From Acanthosoma haemorrhoidale (Eukaryota; Arthropoda; Insecta; Hemiptera; Acanthosomatidae): 64,000 nucleotides of DNA. Below, piece by piece: positions 23,386 through 34,539 of the stretch; position 1 is the first letter of the stretch, and every line of letters starts with the position of its first letter. The position numbers were made by a program, and so were the translations under genes. The stretch is from the NCBI GenBank assembly GCA_930367205.1, contig OV884015.1, positions 107,944,509-108,008,508 of the forward strand, read 5' to 3'. The notes under the pieces were generated by a model, which worked only from the letters and a program-made list of their open reading frames with translations, was not told the origin of the DNA and made no database searches.

Positions 23386-25173
23386 AATAAATTAAAATGG
23401 AGCATAGTTACATACTCGTATTTCAAGGAAAGATTAAAAACTAGAGATATGATATTCCAATACTATCAATTTGCAATCTAAAGGACTTTTGGGCGTTTGT
23501 AACTATAAACCGATACGGAAGAAAGCTATGCTAAAAAAGAAATAATTCAAACAAAACATTCCTTGAAGCTCGGATATACGGTGGAGGAGGTTTACCCGCC
23601 GATACATTGGTAAAGGAACTAAATTGCTGTGAGGGTCGAAAAAGAAAGGTAGTGGAATCAGGTGGGTCGAGGGAATGGCAAAGCGGATGAGACAGAGAGA
23701 GCCACGGCGCGATGAGGCGGTCCCAGACCGGAACATTTCCCTCAAGAGTCGTTCCAACGCGCCATGCTCCACGGAACACTGCTATGTCAGCTTTGAATTA
23801 GAATAACCCTTCTTTATTCCAGCTGATAACTATTTGCTTTATCCCGTTTTCTCCTCTAGGATATAAGGATTACTGCCCAAGAATTACCAAGCGTTTCCCC
23901 GGACTAGTTTATTCAAACTTTTGTTCTGTTTTTCTTATGTCTTTTATTGCACATCTTTAACTGGTTCATCCATATTAAAACGAGTTAAAACTATATTTAT
24001 AACAGATTTAGTTGATTATAAGATAGTTTAGTGCAAAGTTTCCAACAGATGAGTTCCGACTCCGAGAACTAATATTTCCAGTTCATTATTTACACAGTAG
24101 CTGTCTCCGTGTTTAGAGACTTAACTTGCTGGATTACTGGAGAAGTACATTCAAGTTCAACACGTTTATTTTCTAAGGATTCCATCTGAGAGGTATGAGT
24201 CTGACCTGGGACACTCATAAGGGAATATTACCCACATCCTGTCTCTAAAACTGGAATAGCGGTGTTATTGCCCCACTTGTTCTTAAGCGTCGTCTGACGA
24301 CTTAGCTGGCAACCTTTGGCTTTCTATTTTTTTTCTTTAGATTGTAGCCATTAGGATAATCCGTTGATCTATGCAATGTTCTTTTTGTGAACAAAGTCTG
24401 TCTGTAAAGAAAGAAACAACATTTAAAGCCTCTACTTCAAATACTGTCTTTCTCTACACCTAACTGTTTAATTCCTCACGTTAAGTTTGTTCAATTCTAA
24501 ATTGCACTTATAATTCTACACTTCACGTCTCTCTCTATAACTGCTAGTGACGACATTCAGTGGTTTGATCTGCTGTGCTGCCGCCGGCGGATTTTGAAAT
24601 TAAGAAATACGATGCTCACGGCACGTTCTTTACATCACCCCTCCCTAGCGGAAGAACTCAGTGAAAGTAAGAAGCATGGCCGGTGGACGTTCTGTATATA
24701 ACACTGTCATGAGTTATGTACATATGTTAACATGATATAGAGTGTGTTCAAAAGTTTTTTATTTCAATCCAGTGAATTTTCGACAAAAATTACTTTCTAA
24801 TTTTAATTCTTCTAAGTATTTTGTTTTGTTTTTCTCTAGTAAAGGGAGAAGATTTTGCCAGAAACGTCAAAACACAATTTAATACGTTTTTTATCAAGGA
24901 TTGAAATATTTTTAATTACCTTTAATACCTAATTTCTCCGCCTGTCTTAAAAATAATATTTTTTAAAAAAGAAATGGTTGGAGTTTTTGTTTCTGAATCA
25001 AATGATCATATTATAGCCAGGGTAATAATAATTACATTCCCTTTTGAAACTGTATGCAAGTACAATACACTAAACGTAAATTGTAGCTCATTGCGCTTTG
25101 AAATTAGGAGGCCAACAACAAGAAGAAAAGCGCATTGAACAAAAAAATATCTCAAAATTTTTAAAGATTTATT

Positions 25174-25454
25174 CGCCAGTTTCTCCAATCATGTCCTGAG
25201 CATATGTGGCTCTCACGCTCTCACTGGCTTCTGTCCGGTGATGGAGGCGCTTGACGGAGGAGCGTGGGGGACTTCCCAAGACTCCGCTTCCTCTTTCACA
25301 TGCGAGGGAGCTGTCAAGCATGTGGAATCGGGAGGCCTCTGGGCTGTTTGTAAATATTGTATAAATGAGCGAGTGAATGATGAATTGTAAATATGGTACG
25401 AATGAGAACATTTATCTCAATTATTTATTGCCTAATAAGGCAATAATTTTAACA
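25174..25454 (+). mobile_element. LINE family A 3' region (copy 2 counterpart)
   Basis: Identical to 14190-14470 and duplicated together with its flanks. Confidence 0.75.
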
Positions 25455-26533
25455 CAAGAAAGAAGTTATATATAAAGAAACTTTTTAGATTTTGCGATAT
25501 TTTATCACTGTATGAAATCAAAAAGAATACTACTGTTTCGATCAGACAGGCTGTCAGGGAGTACGTGCATGTCAAAGATTGCTATTGGGCTACACTGCCG
25601 ATCTATGTCAGTTGGCTTATCAAAGGAATATATAACTAGCTCTTAAAGCCACGTCTATCAATAATTTATTTTGTGATAAATACTGCTAACTGTTTGGATA
25701 AAATATTAGGAATGAAACCTTCGCTTCATCCTCTAAACCATTAACTCAATGGAAAAAACGAATGAGAATATTTTAATAGGACAATTCGTATGATTCTAAT
25801 CCACGCCGTTTTTTTTATATAAAATCAAAATGTGGTTCATAAATAATACTCGCAGTAATTAATAAAGATAATATATATAAATCTAATAAAATATTGTTAC
25901 GTCATTATCTAATTTGATTTTTTTAAATTTATTTGAGGGTTTAAGGTTCTGGTAATAGCAAAAATGAAAAACTCTGGCAAAAGGAGAATTTTTTAATTAT
26001 AAACTTTATTCAAATTTTTTCTTTTACATGCACATCCATAACAATTTCACCATGGTTATTTATAATTTATTATCTTACCCACTAGCGTTCGCGACTGGCC
26101 AGTTCACTGACGTTTTCGTCTTTCTCCAATTGGGTCCTTTATTTGGTCCATCCTCTGCTATTTCCTCAATCCTTTTGTTCTGATAAAATCATCTTCCATC
26201 AATTGTTCCTACCTTTGGTCCCATCACCATTAAATAACAGTTCCTCAAGTTTCACAATGCTCTTCTCTTCAACATTACGTCTACTGCGATCCTAACGAAC
26301 AACAGCTCTCGCCATCGTCCTTTATACTTCCTTCCTTCCACCGCCTTCCTGATCCACAGGTCGTTTAACGCCCTTTATTACCCGCTAATTTTCAAATTCA
26401 AATCACATAGTCTAAATATCACAACAATATGTATAGATATGTGATAAAAATAAACCTATTTATTGTTATTTTTCCGGCTTAAGTTGGCCCTACAGCCACT
26501 TTCTTGTTGAGATATACGATTCGATACTTCGGA

Positions 26534-27620
26534 TAAAACCTAGGAAAAGACTTCAGACACAAAGAACCGAATTTACAATATCAATAGTGGACAAACACTT
26601 TTTTTTTTTTGACAAACTGTTAGTGGTAGTACCTGAACATTATTGCGTTTGGTTCTTTCAAAGTTACTATTTAAAAATACACCATTCTCCTACCATAATA
26701 TGTATAACATCCAACAGTGGGTTTATCTTTATGAATAATTGTAAAAAAATATCAGGCAACTGCTTAATACCCTCTTCTTCTTCTTGCTGGTGGTTTCTGG
26801 TGGCACCCCTAGTCCCGCAGGGCACGTTAAGCTCCGAGGATCTATGAGGATTTGGACTTTTCCACGTTAGTGAACTTTGTAAACATTAGTGGATTGTACT
26901 AATGTATATTATACTTCCTTGTGCGTGGTTTTTATCCACATCCTCCGATCAGACCTCGCGTTATATATACATAGTTTACAATCTACCATACAGGTGGGGC
27001 TGTGGTGCCCCTAGATTCCTGCCTTCATCTCGGGTGTTCTGAGCATCCTTTTTCTTCTTGTAGACAAAACGCTTTTGTGTTATGAGCCTCAGTATTATTT
27101 ATAATTAACAGCCTAAGAAAAAATATATTGGCAACTTCGTAACAAGAACCTGGGACCTTCTTACACCTCGCTCAGTTCAGATCTGTCTCTGGTAATTAAC
27201 TTGTCAGGCTCATAATGTAAGCTTAACTGTAAACTATGCTATTATTGAGAAATAGTTTGATCAAAAAAGTCTTTTTTAACCTGTAATTTTGTGAGATCGG
27301 TATTTTGGCCTCTACCATTTTTTCTTTGGCTCTTAACCAATAATCATTTCCTCATAACGTTGAACAACATTGTTGTTTTACTATCAGACCACTACTGAAG
27401 AAATTATATAAGAAATTATTAAAAAAATAGCCATAAGTACTACGCAAGATTCAAAACTATTTCAATAAATTATAAAAGAACATTCCCAACTGCAGACTAC
27501 CTCTAACAGATGAAATACATTTAACACAAAAAACATTTGTGAAAAATAGTTGAAAGGTTTATAATAATTTCACTTTACAAAGCGATACGATGTGTCATTG
27601 TTGATAGGTGATGATTGTCG
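26534..27620. other. Unannotated stretch right of the duplication
   Basis: AT-rich with GC-richer patches at about 26780-26840 and 26985-27060. The 86-codon frame at 26587-26847 starts in a T-run and has no motif. No gene called. Confidence 0.5.
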
Positions 27621-27624
27621 TGGT

Positions 27625-27755
27625 CATGGAAGTTTTTTTTTTAACCGTCTGAGGTCTGAACCTCAAACGGGATTTTCCCAGAAGTACGTGCTCATGGGGG
27701 TACGTCAACTGTGGTGCACGCAACTTAGTGTTATTCTCTACTTAACAGCCTTTCT
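27625..27755 (-). mobile_element. Non-LTR element tail (family C), antisense
   Basis: A T-run, then GAGGTCTGAACCTC (a perfect 5-bp-stem hairpin), CAAACGGGATTTTCCC and CATGGGGGTACGTC. The same blocks occur after T-runs near 42062, 59528 and 59908. Poly-T on the left suggests a polyadenylated element on the minus strand. Confidence 0.55.
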
Positions 27756-27765
27756 TTCAAAATAA

Positions 27766-28045
27766 TAACAACAACTTTATTATGATAAAATTACAATCTG
27801 CCTTATTAGGCAATAAGTAATTGAGATAAATGTTCTCATTCATATCATATTTACAATTTTCATTCACTCGCTCATTCATACAGTACTTATTAACAGCCCA
27901 GAGACCTCCCAAATCCACATGTTTGTATGCTCCCTCGAATGCGGAAGAGGAAGGGAAGTCTTGGGAAGTCCCCCACGCTCCTCTGTCAGCCACGTCACCG
28001 GATACGAGCCAGCGGAGGCTGATCAACAGCGCGAGAGCACAACAT
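27766..28045 (-). mobile_element. LINE family A 3' region, antisense
   Basis: Reverse complement of the family A 3' region. It includes the hairpin TGCCTTATTAGGCA and the block GAAGTCCCCCACGCTCCTC. The overlapping 95- and 108-codon frames are produced by this element and are not genes. Confidence 0.75.
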
Positions 28046-28049
28046 AATA

Positions 28050-29600
28050 AAAATACGATTTCTTCCTTACCTACTATATACATTATTTTGAAAAATGACC
28101 TAATGGCAAACTATTAAAAATTGTATGCCTCCCCTTGAATTCATACATGCAAAAATAATGTACATTACAATCCTGATAAGGAGACTCCATTGAGGAGCAT
28201 TGATTTGGTTATTTATTTTTTTTTATCGGACCCACCGTGTTGGGAAAATGAGGTGTCGCGGGTTGTCATTTTGTTGTTTTGATACAATTGCTTCTCACTG
28301 GTGTTAGTATAAAACGAAGGAACCTACAAATGGGCAATCCTTTATGGTGCTAGGGATGGTTAAAATTTATTCGATTTTCAAGTATAACAGGATTAGACGT
28401 TGCTTCATGGTTGTAAATACGGTTTGAATGACACCTCGTAATTACGGGCTACTCAATCATCAACACTTTTTTATGAATTAAGAGGCTGTTATTTTTAATA
28501 TGAGACCCAATTCGATATGCTACAAAGTTTCTTATGGGATTGTTTTTAGGTTTTGCATGATCTAGGGATCTAATACTGTTCAAAATAGCGTGTCTCTACC
28601 CAAAACAGTGGTTGAGTGTTTGCTGAGCAAGAGTTAATGACTTATTGTAGGAATAATAAAATTAATTCTCATGGCCTCTCACTCTCTTGCTTGCCTAGAA
28701 TTTCTTTCATGATAATAATAAACTTGTATTATTATATTGTAATGACGCCTTATAATGTCCTATGACCATATTTGTCATGTCTTTCTTATATCAAAAGGAC
28801 CTCCATGTGAAATTTCATGTCTCTAATTTAAACTGGGGAATTTATAAAAAGTCTTGCTCAGAAAAACAGAGGGCTGTGAAAACATAATTGTTTAATCAAG
28901 TGGCTAGATGGTCTCCGTTTCCCCCGACGGATTCGCACTAGTCAGACATCTGGGGGTGAGACTGATGCATGCTCTCAGATCTCTTGTGGCGTTTATATGT
29001 CTTATATTGGATAAGTTTGAGGGGGGTTGGTCAGGTTTTATGATGTCATCAGGGCCCCCCACTGTTTCCCCTTCATCTCTCGGATGTCTGATTGTAGGTT
29101 CCTTTCTTCTGGAAAAATCGTAAGATCCGACATCTTGATTGGCTGGTGTAAAACTAGATAGACAACGGTTCTGTACAGTGTTATTTAGACATTTGATTTC
29201 ATTTATTTTAACTGCTGCTTTATTTTATCCATAATAAATATTTTTTAGTCGTCCCTCTAAGTATTATCAATCAACACTAATTTACAGTAGGAGTAAATTG
29301 AAATCCACTGCAGAAGCCAAAAGCCTCGACACTAAACTATAACAGTAAAAACTACAATAAGATTAATTGTTTTCACGACGCACTTTACCGAGTTAATCAT
29401 TCCATATTAATCCCTAATATTCCTCTTCGTCTATTATTACTGTGAATTTCCAAAGCCATTTGTTGTGACAACCTAATTACGAATAATTAGAAGTTCCCCC
29501 CTTCTCGGCCCAGAAAATATCTATCAATGTTTGCATATTTTAATAATAAAGCTTATGACGTCCATCAGGGAGGAGGGAGAAGCTAGTGGGGAAAACAGCC
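28050..29600. other. Unannotated stretch
   Basis: Mostly AT-rich, with a GC-richer patch at about 28905-29130. No gene, RNA or repeat boundary seen. Confidence 0.5.
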
Positions 29601-30020
29601 GCAGGTGGGGGATTCATCCCCACCACGGCTGGCCCACCTTGTAACACAGCTCTTTCTCTCTCTCTCTCTCTCTGCACTAGCGCTCACTGCTCTACTCGAA
29701 CCACGGCTTTCTCATTCAACAACCTCTAAATTTCTCTCTTTCCTAACCTCGCTATGTTTTAGTCCGGCGTTGTCAGACCCCACACCTTCCTAGTGGGAAT
29801 CTCTGCCTTCGTCTCCCTAAAACTGGCACCTCATTGGAAGAGACCTCTCCCTCGCGGACGTCGACCTCGTCTCCCACAGCAATCCAGTCTGCTTCTCTCC
29901 GGTTCACACTCGCCAGCCAGGGTGAAAGACCACAGGTCCACCCGTCATATATCTTTCTAGGCGCTCGCCGGACGGCGGCTAGAGGTTGTAGTGACCCTAG
30001 GCCGCGGCGGGTGTCTCCTC
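29600..30020 (-). mobile_element. LTR-like fragment related to the solo LTR at 58416
   Basis: About 200 bp (29719-29912) is the reverse complement of about 58618-58860. Shared blocks include CTCGCTATGTTTTAGTCCGG and CCCACACCTTCCTAGTG(G)GA. Overall similarity is clearly lower than identity, so this is another, older copy or subfamily. Its ends are not resolved. A (TC)n run lies at 29652-29674. The two plus-strand frames here (62 and 70 codons) are incidental. Confidence 0.6.
29652..29674 (+). repeat. (TC)n microsatellite
   Basis: Uninterrupted TC dinucleotide run inside the LTR-like fragment. Confidence 0.9.
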
Positions 30021-30689
30021 CCCACCTTGGGGATCCTCAAATCTGATAACGTCCCAACACCAAAATTTTATGAAGAATTGTTCACTTGACGCTATTTGCA
30101 ACAGTAGCTAGGTAGGTAAACAGCTAGGTATCTATTATCTGCCTAAAAAGTAAAATCATATAAATAATTAAGGCTGAAGGTTAATTAGAAAACAAATCGA
30201 ATTGTTGAACGATAAATCATGCACGTTTGGAGTTGTTTAGTGCGGTACAGTTTAATCCTGGTCCTGAGTGTACATATTTCATTTTAATGGTTGATAAAAA
30301 TGATAGGAATAAATGCTTGCTATAAAAAAATGAATTAGTCACTTACTATGTCCATAAAGCCCTCAAGCTTAGAAGTCTGGTTTGGTCCTTGTCGATCTAA
30401 CTTCTTCCTTGCAAAATAATACGATGACTTGTGGTCCTGCTGAATACCCTTGTCAGGGTGCCCACTCCCAAGTCGAGGCTCAGTGTGTGAGCAAACCCGC
30501 ACTACCGTTAGGTCTTGCAGGTCTTTAGCGTCTGCTGCTGCTTGGGGGCCGTTTCCTCACTAAGGACAAGTCTTTTATAGTGTCTTCCAATAGCGACTTT
30601 CAATCTTTGACAGTTGGTAGCGGCCATATTGTTGAAGCTGCAGCTGCCGAATTGGCTGTTATTTATTCAGTCTGTTTTTCCAAATCACC
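30020..30689. other. Stretch upstream of the transposase remnant
   Basis: The GC-richer part at about 30430-30680 may be the 5' untranslated part of the following transposon. Inverted ends were not found. Confidence 0.4.
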
Positions 30690-31040
30690 ATGGATCGATA
30701 TAGCGTTCAACAACACTTGAAAATGATAAAATTGTTTTATCAATATGGGTGTTCTGTTCGGGCAACGTTCCGCGGTCGCCATACCGACCTACCGAGAGGA
30801 CCATTCGCAGTGTGGTGGATAAATTTGAGTCCATTGGTTCAGTAAATAATCAAACAGCTCCCGTACGTCGACGAAACGCAAAATCTGCTGAAAACATCGC
30901 CGTTGCCCGTGAGAGTGTGTAGGAGAATCCGAGGCAGTCGATTTCGCGTCGCTCACAAGAACTCGGTATTTCGCAATCCACAACTTGGCGAATTTTGCGT
31001 CGTGACTTGGGCTTGCACCCGTACAAAATTCATTTGTACA
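30690..31040 (+). pseudogene. Tc1/mariner-like transposase N-terminal remnant
   Basis: Starts with ATG in MDRYSVQQHLKMIKLFYQYG, followed by CSVRATFR. This is the N-terminal region I associate with the arthropod transposase family carrying a DUF4817-type domain ahead of a helix-turn-helix. After a frameshift near 30785 the reading continues as RTIRSVVDKF, APVRRRNAKSAENIA, a stop near 30920, then SISRRSQELGISQST and WRILRRDLGLHPYKI, which is the second DNA-binding part. The catalytic DDE domain is missing. At least one frameshift and one stop make it a pseudogene. Antisense frames over it are shadows. Confidence 0.75.
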
Positions 31041-32570
31041 TTTTGTACATGGGAGGACATTTGCACGATGTTATATTTCATACGTAAATACGTAATGGCA
31101 TCGATAGGCCTTTCATACAAATTTCGATGATATCTCACACACACTTTGTTTTATTTAAATTTAAAGATAAGAAGCGCTTAATGAAAGACCCTATAAACGG
31201 GTTTCGACGATCAGGGTTTGATTTTCAGGTAAGTTACTTGCGAAATGCTATGGGTCGGATTATTTCAGCAATTTTTTATCAAATCTACTAGCCATCTCAG
31301 CTTGTTTTCTTTCCATTTTAAGCCTTTTATGATCAAACCCCTGATTATTTACCAATTATTATAAATTGTATATGTAAATTATTATATATACTAGTAAATA
31401 AAGTGTCTGATGTTCTATAACATTGTTTTGGACTATGTCTCTTGTTAATCACAGTTATGGTGTCACTTTTTCTTTGTTCTACTGAGCTATCTCTCTCTCT
31501 CTCTCTGCTCCTTACTGCTTATAAATAAAAAAATCGTTGACTTACCTTTGAACATTGGAATATTATTTCAGTAAGCACCAGTAAATCAATAGCAATTGCA
31601 TTTAGTTATTTGTTTTGTGCAACAGCTACCAGAACCACATTGTAGTGCAATATATATTTCAAATTGTTTGAAACTTTGAATAAACGTCAAATGTGACATA
31701 TATTCTAAATGATTCCGAAGTATAAATTAAAAGTCTTGACGTTATTCCGACCCATATCCGTTTCAAACGTGGCTGTTTCTGACTCTCTGAGAAAAAAATA
31801 AAATATTTTCTTTCCCTCCAAGCATTATGAAACTATGGCCGAGATTAAAATTTCAAAGAAAACTTTAAGTAGAAGAGGAGGGGTTCTTGGTTATGTATTC
31901 GCCTCGGTTCTCAGCTCTCCAAGCGCTCCAAATATTACTCCACAAAGTTTTTTCTTGTTTTTTTCTTTTCCTTTTTTTTTTCCATACTAGCTTGTAGTGT
32001 CATGTAGACTTTTGGAGTCGTTATCTTGCCTCATTTCAATATCTCGTTTATGGTATGAATGCTAGCTGTGTTCAAACCGTTAAATTTTATAAATTATCAA
32101 TCTGTTTCATAGATTTTAGAGTCAATTTATGATATATCAATATATCAATCAGATTTATATGATTACAATAATATTACATTACATTACATCATCCGCCTCT
32201 CACGACTGGTGGCTTGCGCGTCTTCCGGACACCCTGTTGCCACGCAGCTTGCGTATAGTGGACGCTCTCACTTCCCATCTCCTGAGCACTCCATCTGCAG
32301 GTCTCCTCTTCTTAAGAGCAAGTGGCTTTGGAGTGTCTGTACCCCTAGGAAGTGATGCACCGCGTTGCAACAAGTTAGTCTTTAACCATTACCTTGTGCC
32401 ACCCCCCTATTCATATTTCGTTCCCTCCCAGAAGCGCGAACCTAACATTTCGGCTACCCAACTCCCGTATATCGGATCCTCGTACTCAAAATCAATTTCA
32501 GAGCCCCAAACCTCTTATTATTAAAAAGATTATTGTTATTTTTTGGTATTAGAAAAGAGGTTTTAAATTT
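31041..32570. other. Unannotated stretch
   Basis: AT-rich with a short CT run at 31492-31506. The longest frame (32129-32524, 131 codons, plus) has an AT-rich head and a GC-richer tail and no recognised motif. I do not support it as a gene. Confidence 0.45.
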
Positions 32571-32698
32571 GGCAGTGAATGGAAGGCAGCTTTTATTTAA
32601 TTCATCTGAATTTTCTTTTACAGATAATACGATTTACATTCATCATCAAGACAAACACAGCTAAGCATAAGCAAAACCGGTTGTATTCCGTCGCGAAC
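32571..32698 (+). repeat. Direct repeat flanking the viral-like remnant, unit 1
   Basis: GGCAGTGAATGG through AACCGGTTGTATTCCGTCGC is repeated in diverged form at 34314-34432. Together with the duplicated gene tail it indicates duplication of the locus. Confidence 0.75.
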
Positions 32699-32699
32699 A

Positions 32700-33229
32700 A
32701 GTCTGTTTTTGTATGGCGATTTTGCAATTCATTTGGCAAAAAGTATTATGTTTTCGCCTTCTAATAAATATTCTGGGTAGAATTTTATAACTGTGTTGAC
32801 ACGTTTCTGTGCAGTTTTGTGCTATTGTGATCCAAGCTGTTTTTCTTTTATCTTTATTTATTTTGTATCTTATTGTATTGACTACGGTTTGATTTAGTCA
32901 TTCGTTGAGGTCGTTTGAAAATGGAGCAGCGCAGTCAAGGATTCAGTGCAGGGAAAATTAATCTTATTTTGTATTCATTGAGGAAATCTTTAAATTCTCT
33001 AAAATGCTTACGTGGATATCGGTCCGCTTGATTGAAGAAAATAGTTCTTGATGCTGTAACGTAGGCTGATTAATGACCTGTGATTAACGAGGAGATGTAC
33101 TCGTGAGTACTTAGTTGAACGAGAGAGCCTCCGAAAAACCTCTGATTGTATCCATGGATGCAATGTCAAATGGCTACGCTGCTGTGCCCAAGTGTGATAA
33201 TAAGCCGATCCTAGATTTTTTTCTTGATA
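32700..33229. other. About 530 bp present only in the first copy of the duplicated locus
   Basis: In the second copy the flank (ending 34432) is joined almost directly to the gene tail (34441). Here about 530 bp of unidentified sequence lies between them. It is an insertion in copy 1 or a deletion in copy 2. No terminal repeats noted. Confidence 0.5.
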
Positions 33230-33254
33230 ATTTTTTCCTCTAATGTCTACGCAA

Positions 33255-34240
33255 GAACTTTTTTATGATACAAATGTGTCTGCATCAAGGATATAAAATG
33301 CTTCGTAAGCTGAGGAAAACGTATGTCCAACTGGCTTACCATCGTATGAGGGGAGCTTATTAAGAAGTTCAATCAAATTTGGATGATCACTTCTATCAAG
33401 TTGACTTCCTTTATAATGGGCCAGAGTTATTTTTAAGAAATGCCCACTAACAAAGTGCATAATTTGGCCTCCGTAGCTCCATGACCGGTATAGAACTTTT
33501 TGATGTTGTACAAAGTTATTAGATGTGAGAAAGTTATTTATAATTATTGCTCCTACTACTCTAAGCTAATTGCTGTATATTTTTTTTTCTAATTGGTTAA
33601 AATCTAGAGATAATAATGAAAATAACATTGATTCATTAATTTGTCGATTGTGGAGGAATCTCAGATATTCCTGGACTAGCTAATACTGAATTAACTACAT
33701 TATATTGATCTAGTGTTATTCCATATATCTGAGCTAATTATGAAGTAATAACATCTTTACCTAAGTTAAGCGCAAGATGTTCCTTTAATTTTGGATAAAC
33801 CTTTTGGACTTTTGTGGTAAAATTTGTCATGCTCGATTGTTGGTGCTATTGCGAGATAGGCTAGTTTACCATATCTTGAACTTACCGGCCCTCTATAAGG
33901 CCTACTTAAAAACTTAAAAATAAGTACGGGAGATCTGTGTAGTTCCCCAAAAAGGGTTTGTTTAAATATTTTAAGCTCATCTGGATCAACATATGAGAAA
34001 TGAGCTACTGTTAAATCCCTTTCTATGAGGTATTTGATTGCCTTGAACCTGGCCATACCCTTATAGTGGCACATAGTTTTCAAGTGTTCTCGGGCAGCGA
34101 TCATCATCCTGAGGGGATATTTTGAGTGTTAAGGACTTCATTATAAAGAAATTCTCTCAATTTAGGTAAACTTTTAATTTTCTCAGTGATCCCACTCACC
34201 AGAGAACCTGATATTACCAAATCAGACACCATGTGTGACA
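33255..34240 (-). pseudogene. Probable endogenous viral nucleoprotein remnant (negative-strand RNA virus-like)
   Basis: About 330 codons' worth of protein-like sequence on the minus strand, broken into four blocks. The first (about 34230-34117) is followed by a frameshift near 34112. The second (34107-33770, 113 codons) is followed by a frameshift near 33778. The third (about 33776-33640) has a stop near 33738. The fourth (about 33632-33263) has a stop near 33566. Visible motifs include KTMCHYKGMARFKAIKYL, YGITLDQYNVV and SWSYGGQIMHFVSGHF. The size, helical character and the YGG-containing segment recall nucleoproteins of mononegavirus-like agents, which bind genomic RNA. This is from memory and no family is assigned. 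The upstream start is not resolved. There is no neighbouring viral gene. A capture by host retroelement machinery is the usual route, but no tail or target duplication was found. Confidence 0.5.
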
Positions 34241-34313
34241 TTCAAAGCTGAGAGTCTTCATTATTTGTTTTTTGATATTGCTAAAAATAAAATATAGGCA
34301 TACAGGTGTCTTG

Positions 34314-34432
34314 GGCAGTGAATGAAATGCAGCTTTTCGTCTGAATTTACTTGTACTTATACTAATTATATCGATTTAAATTATTTTTTAAGACAAACAC
34401 AACTAAGCATTACCGGTTGTATTCCGTCGCGG
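34314..34432 (+). repeat. Direct repeat flanking the viral-like remnant, unit 2
   Basis: Diverged copy of 32571-32698. It keeps AAGACAAACACAACTAAGCA and CCGGTTGTATTCCGTCGC. Confidence 0.75.
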
Positions 34433-34440
34433 ACATGACA

Positions 34441-34536
34441 ATTTTTCCCCTAATATCTATGCAAGAACTTTTATATGATTATAATAAAAAAAGGATACAA
34501 AAATTTCCGTAAGATGTGGAAAAACGTATGACTTTC
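34441..34536 (-). pseudogene. Second, truncated copy of the viral-like remnant's 3' end
   Basis: Homologous to 33234-33329: both contain TATGCAAGAACTTTT-like and AAAACGTATG blocks in the same order. It covers only the last roughly 25 codons and the region after them. It is separated from the preceding flank repeat by only a few bases. Confidence 0.6.
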
Positions 34537-34539
34537 CCC

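Larger units (their letters stand above)
15550..26533 (+). repeat. Large tandem segmental duplication, copy 2
   Basis: Direct continuation from copy 1. It ends at 26533, after which the sequence (TAAAACCTAGG) departs from the copy 1/copy 2 junction. It lacks the insertions at 4838-5311 and 7991-8093 and has short versions of both tandem arrays. The last 2189 bp (24345-26533) matches 13361-15549 at a constant offset of 10984 with at most a base or two different. Confidence 0.93.

Noticed and set aside
27757..28117. Opposing frames of 108 and 95 codons
   Set aside because: Both are created by the antisense LINE family A 3' region.
29605..30046. Plus-strand frames of 62 and 70 codons
   Set aside because: They lie in the antisense LTR-like fragment and a TC microsatellite, with low-complexity Ser/Leu content.
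32129..32524. 131-codon plus frame, one of the longer frames
   Set aside because: AT-rich tyrosine/isoleucine head, no motif, no supporting neighbour or second copy.
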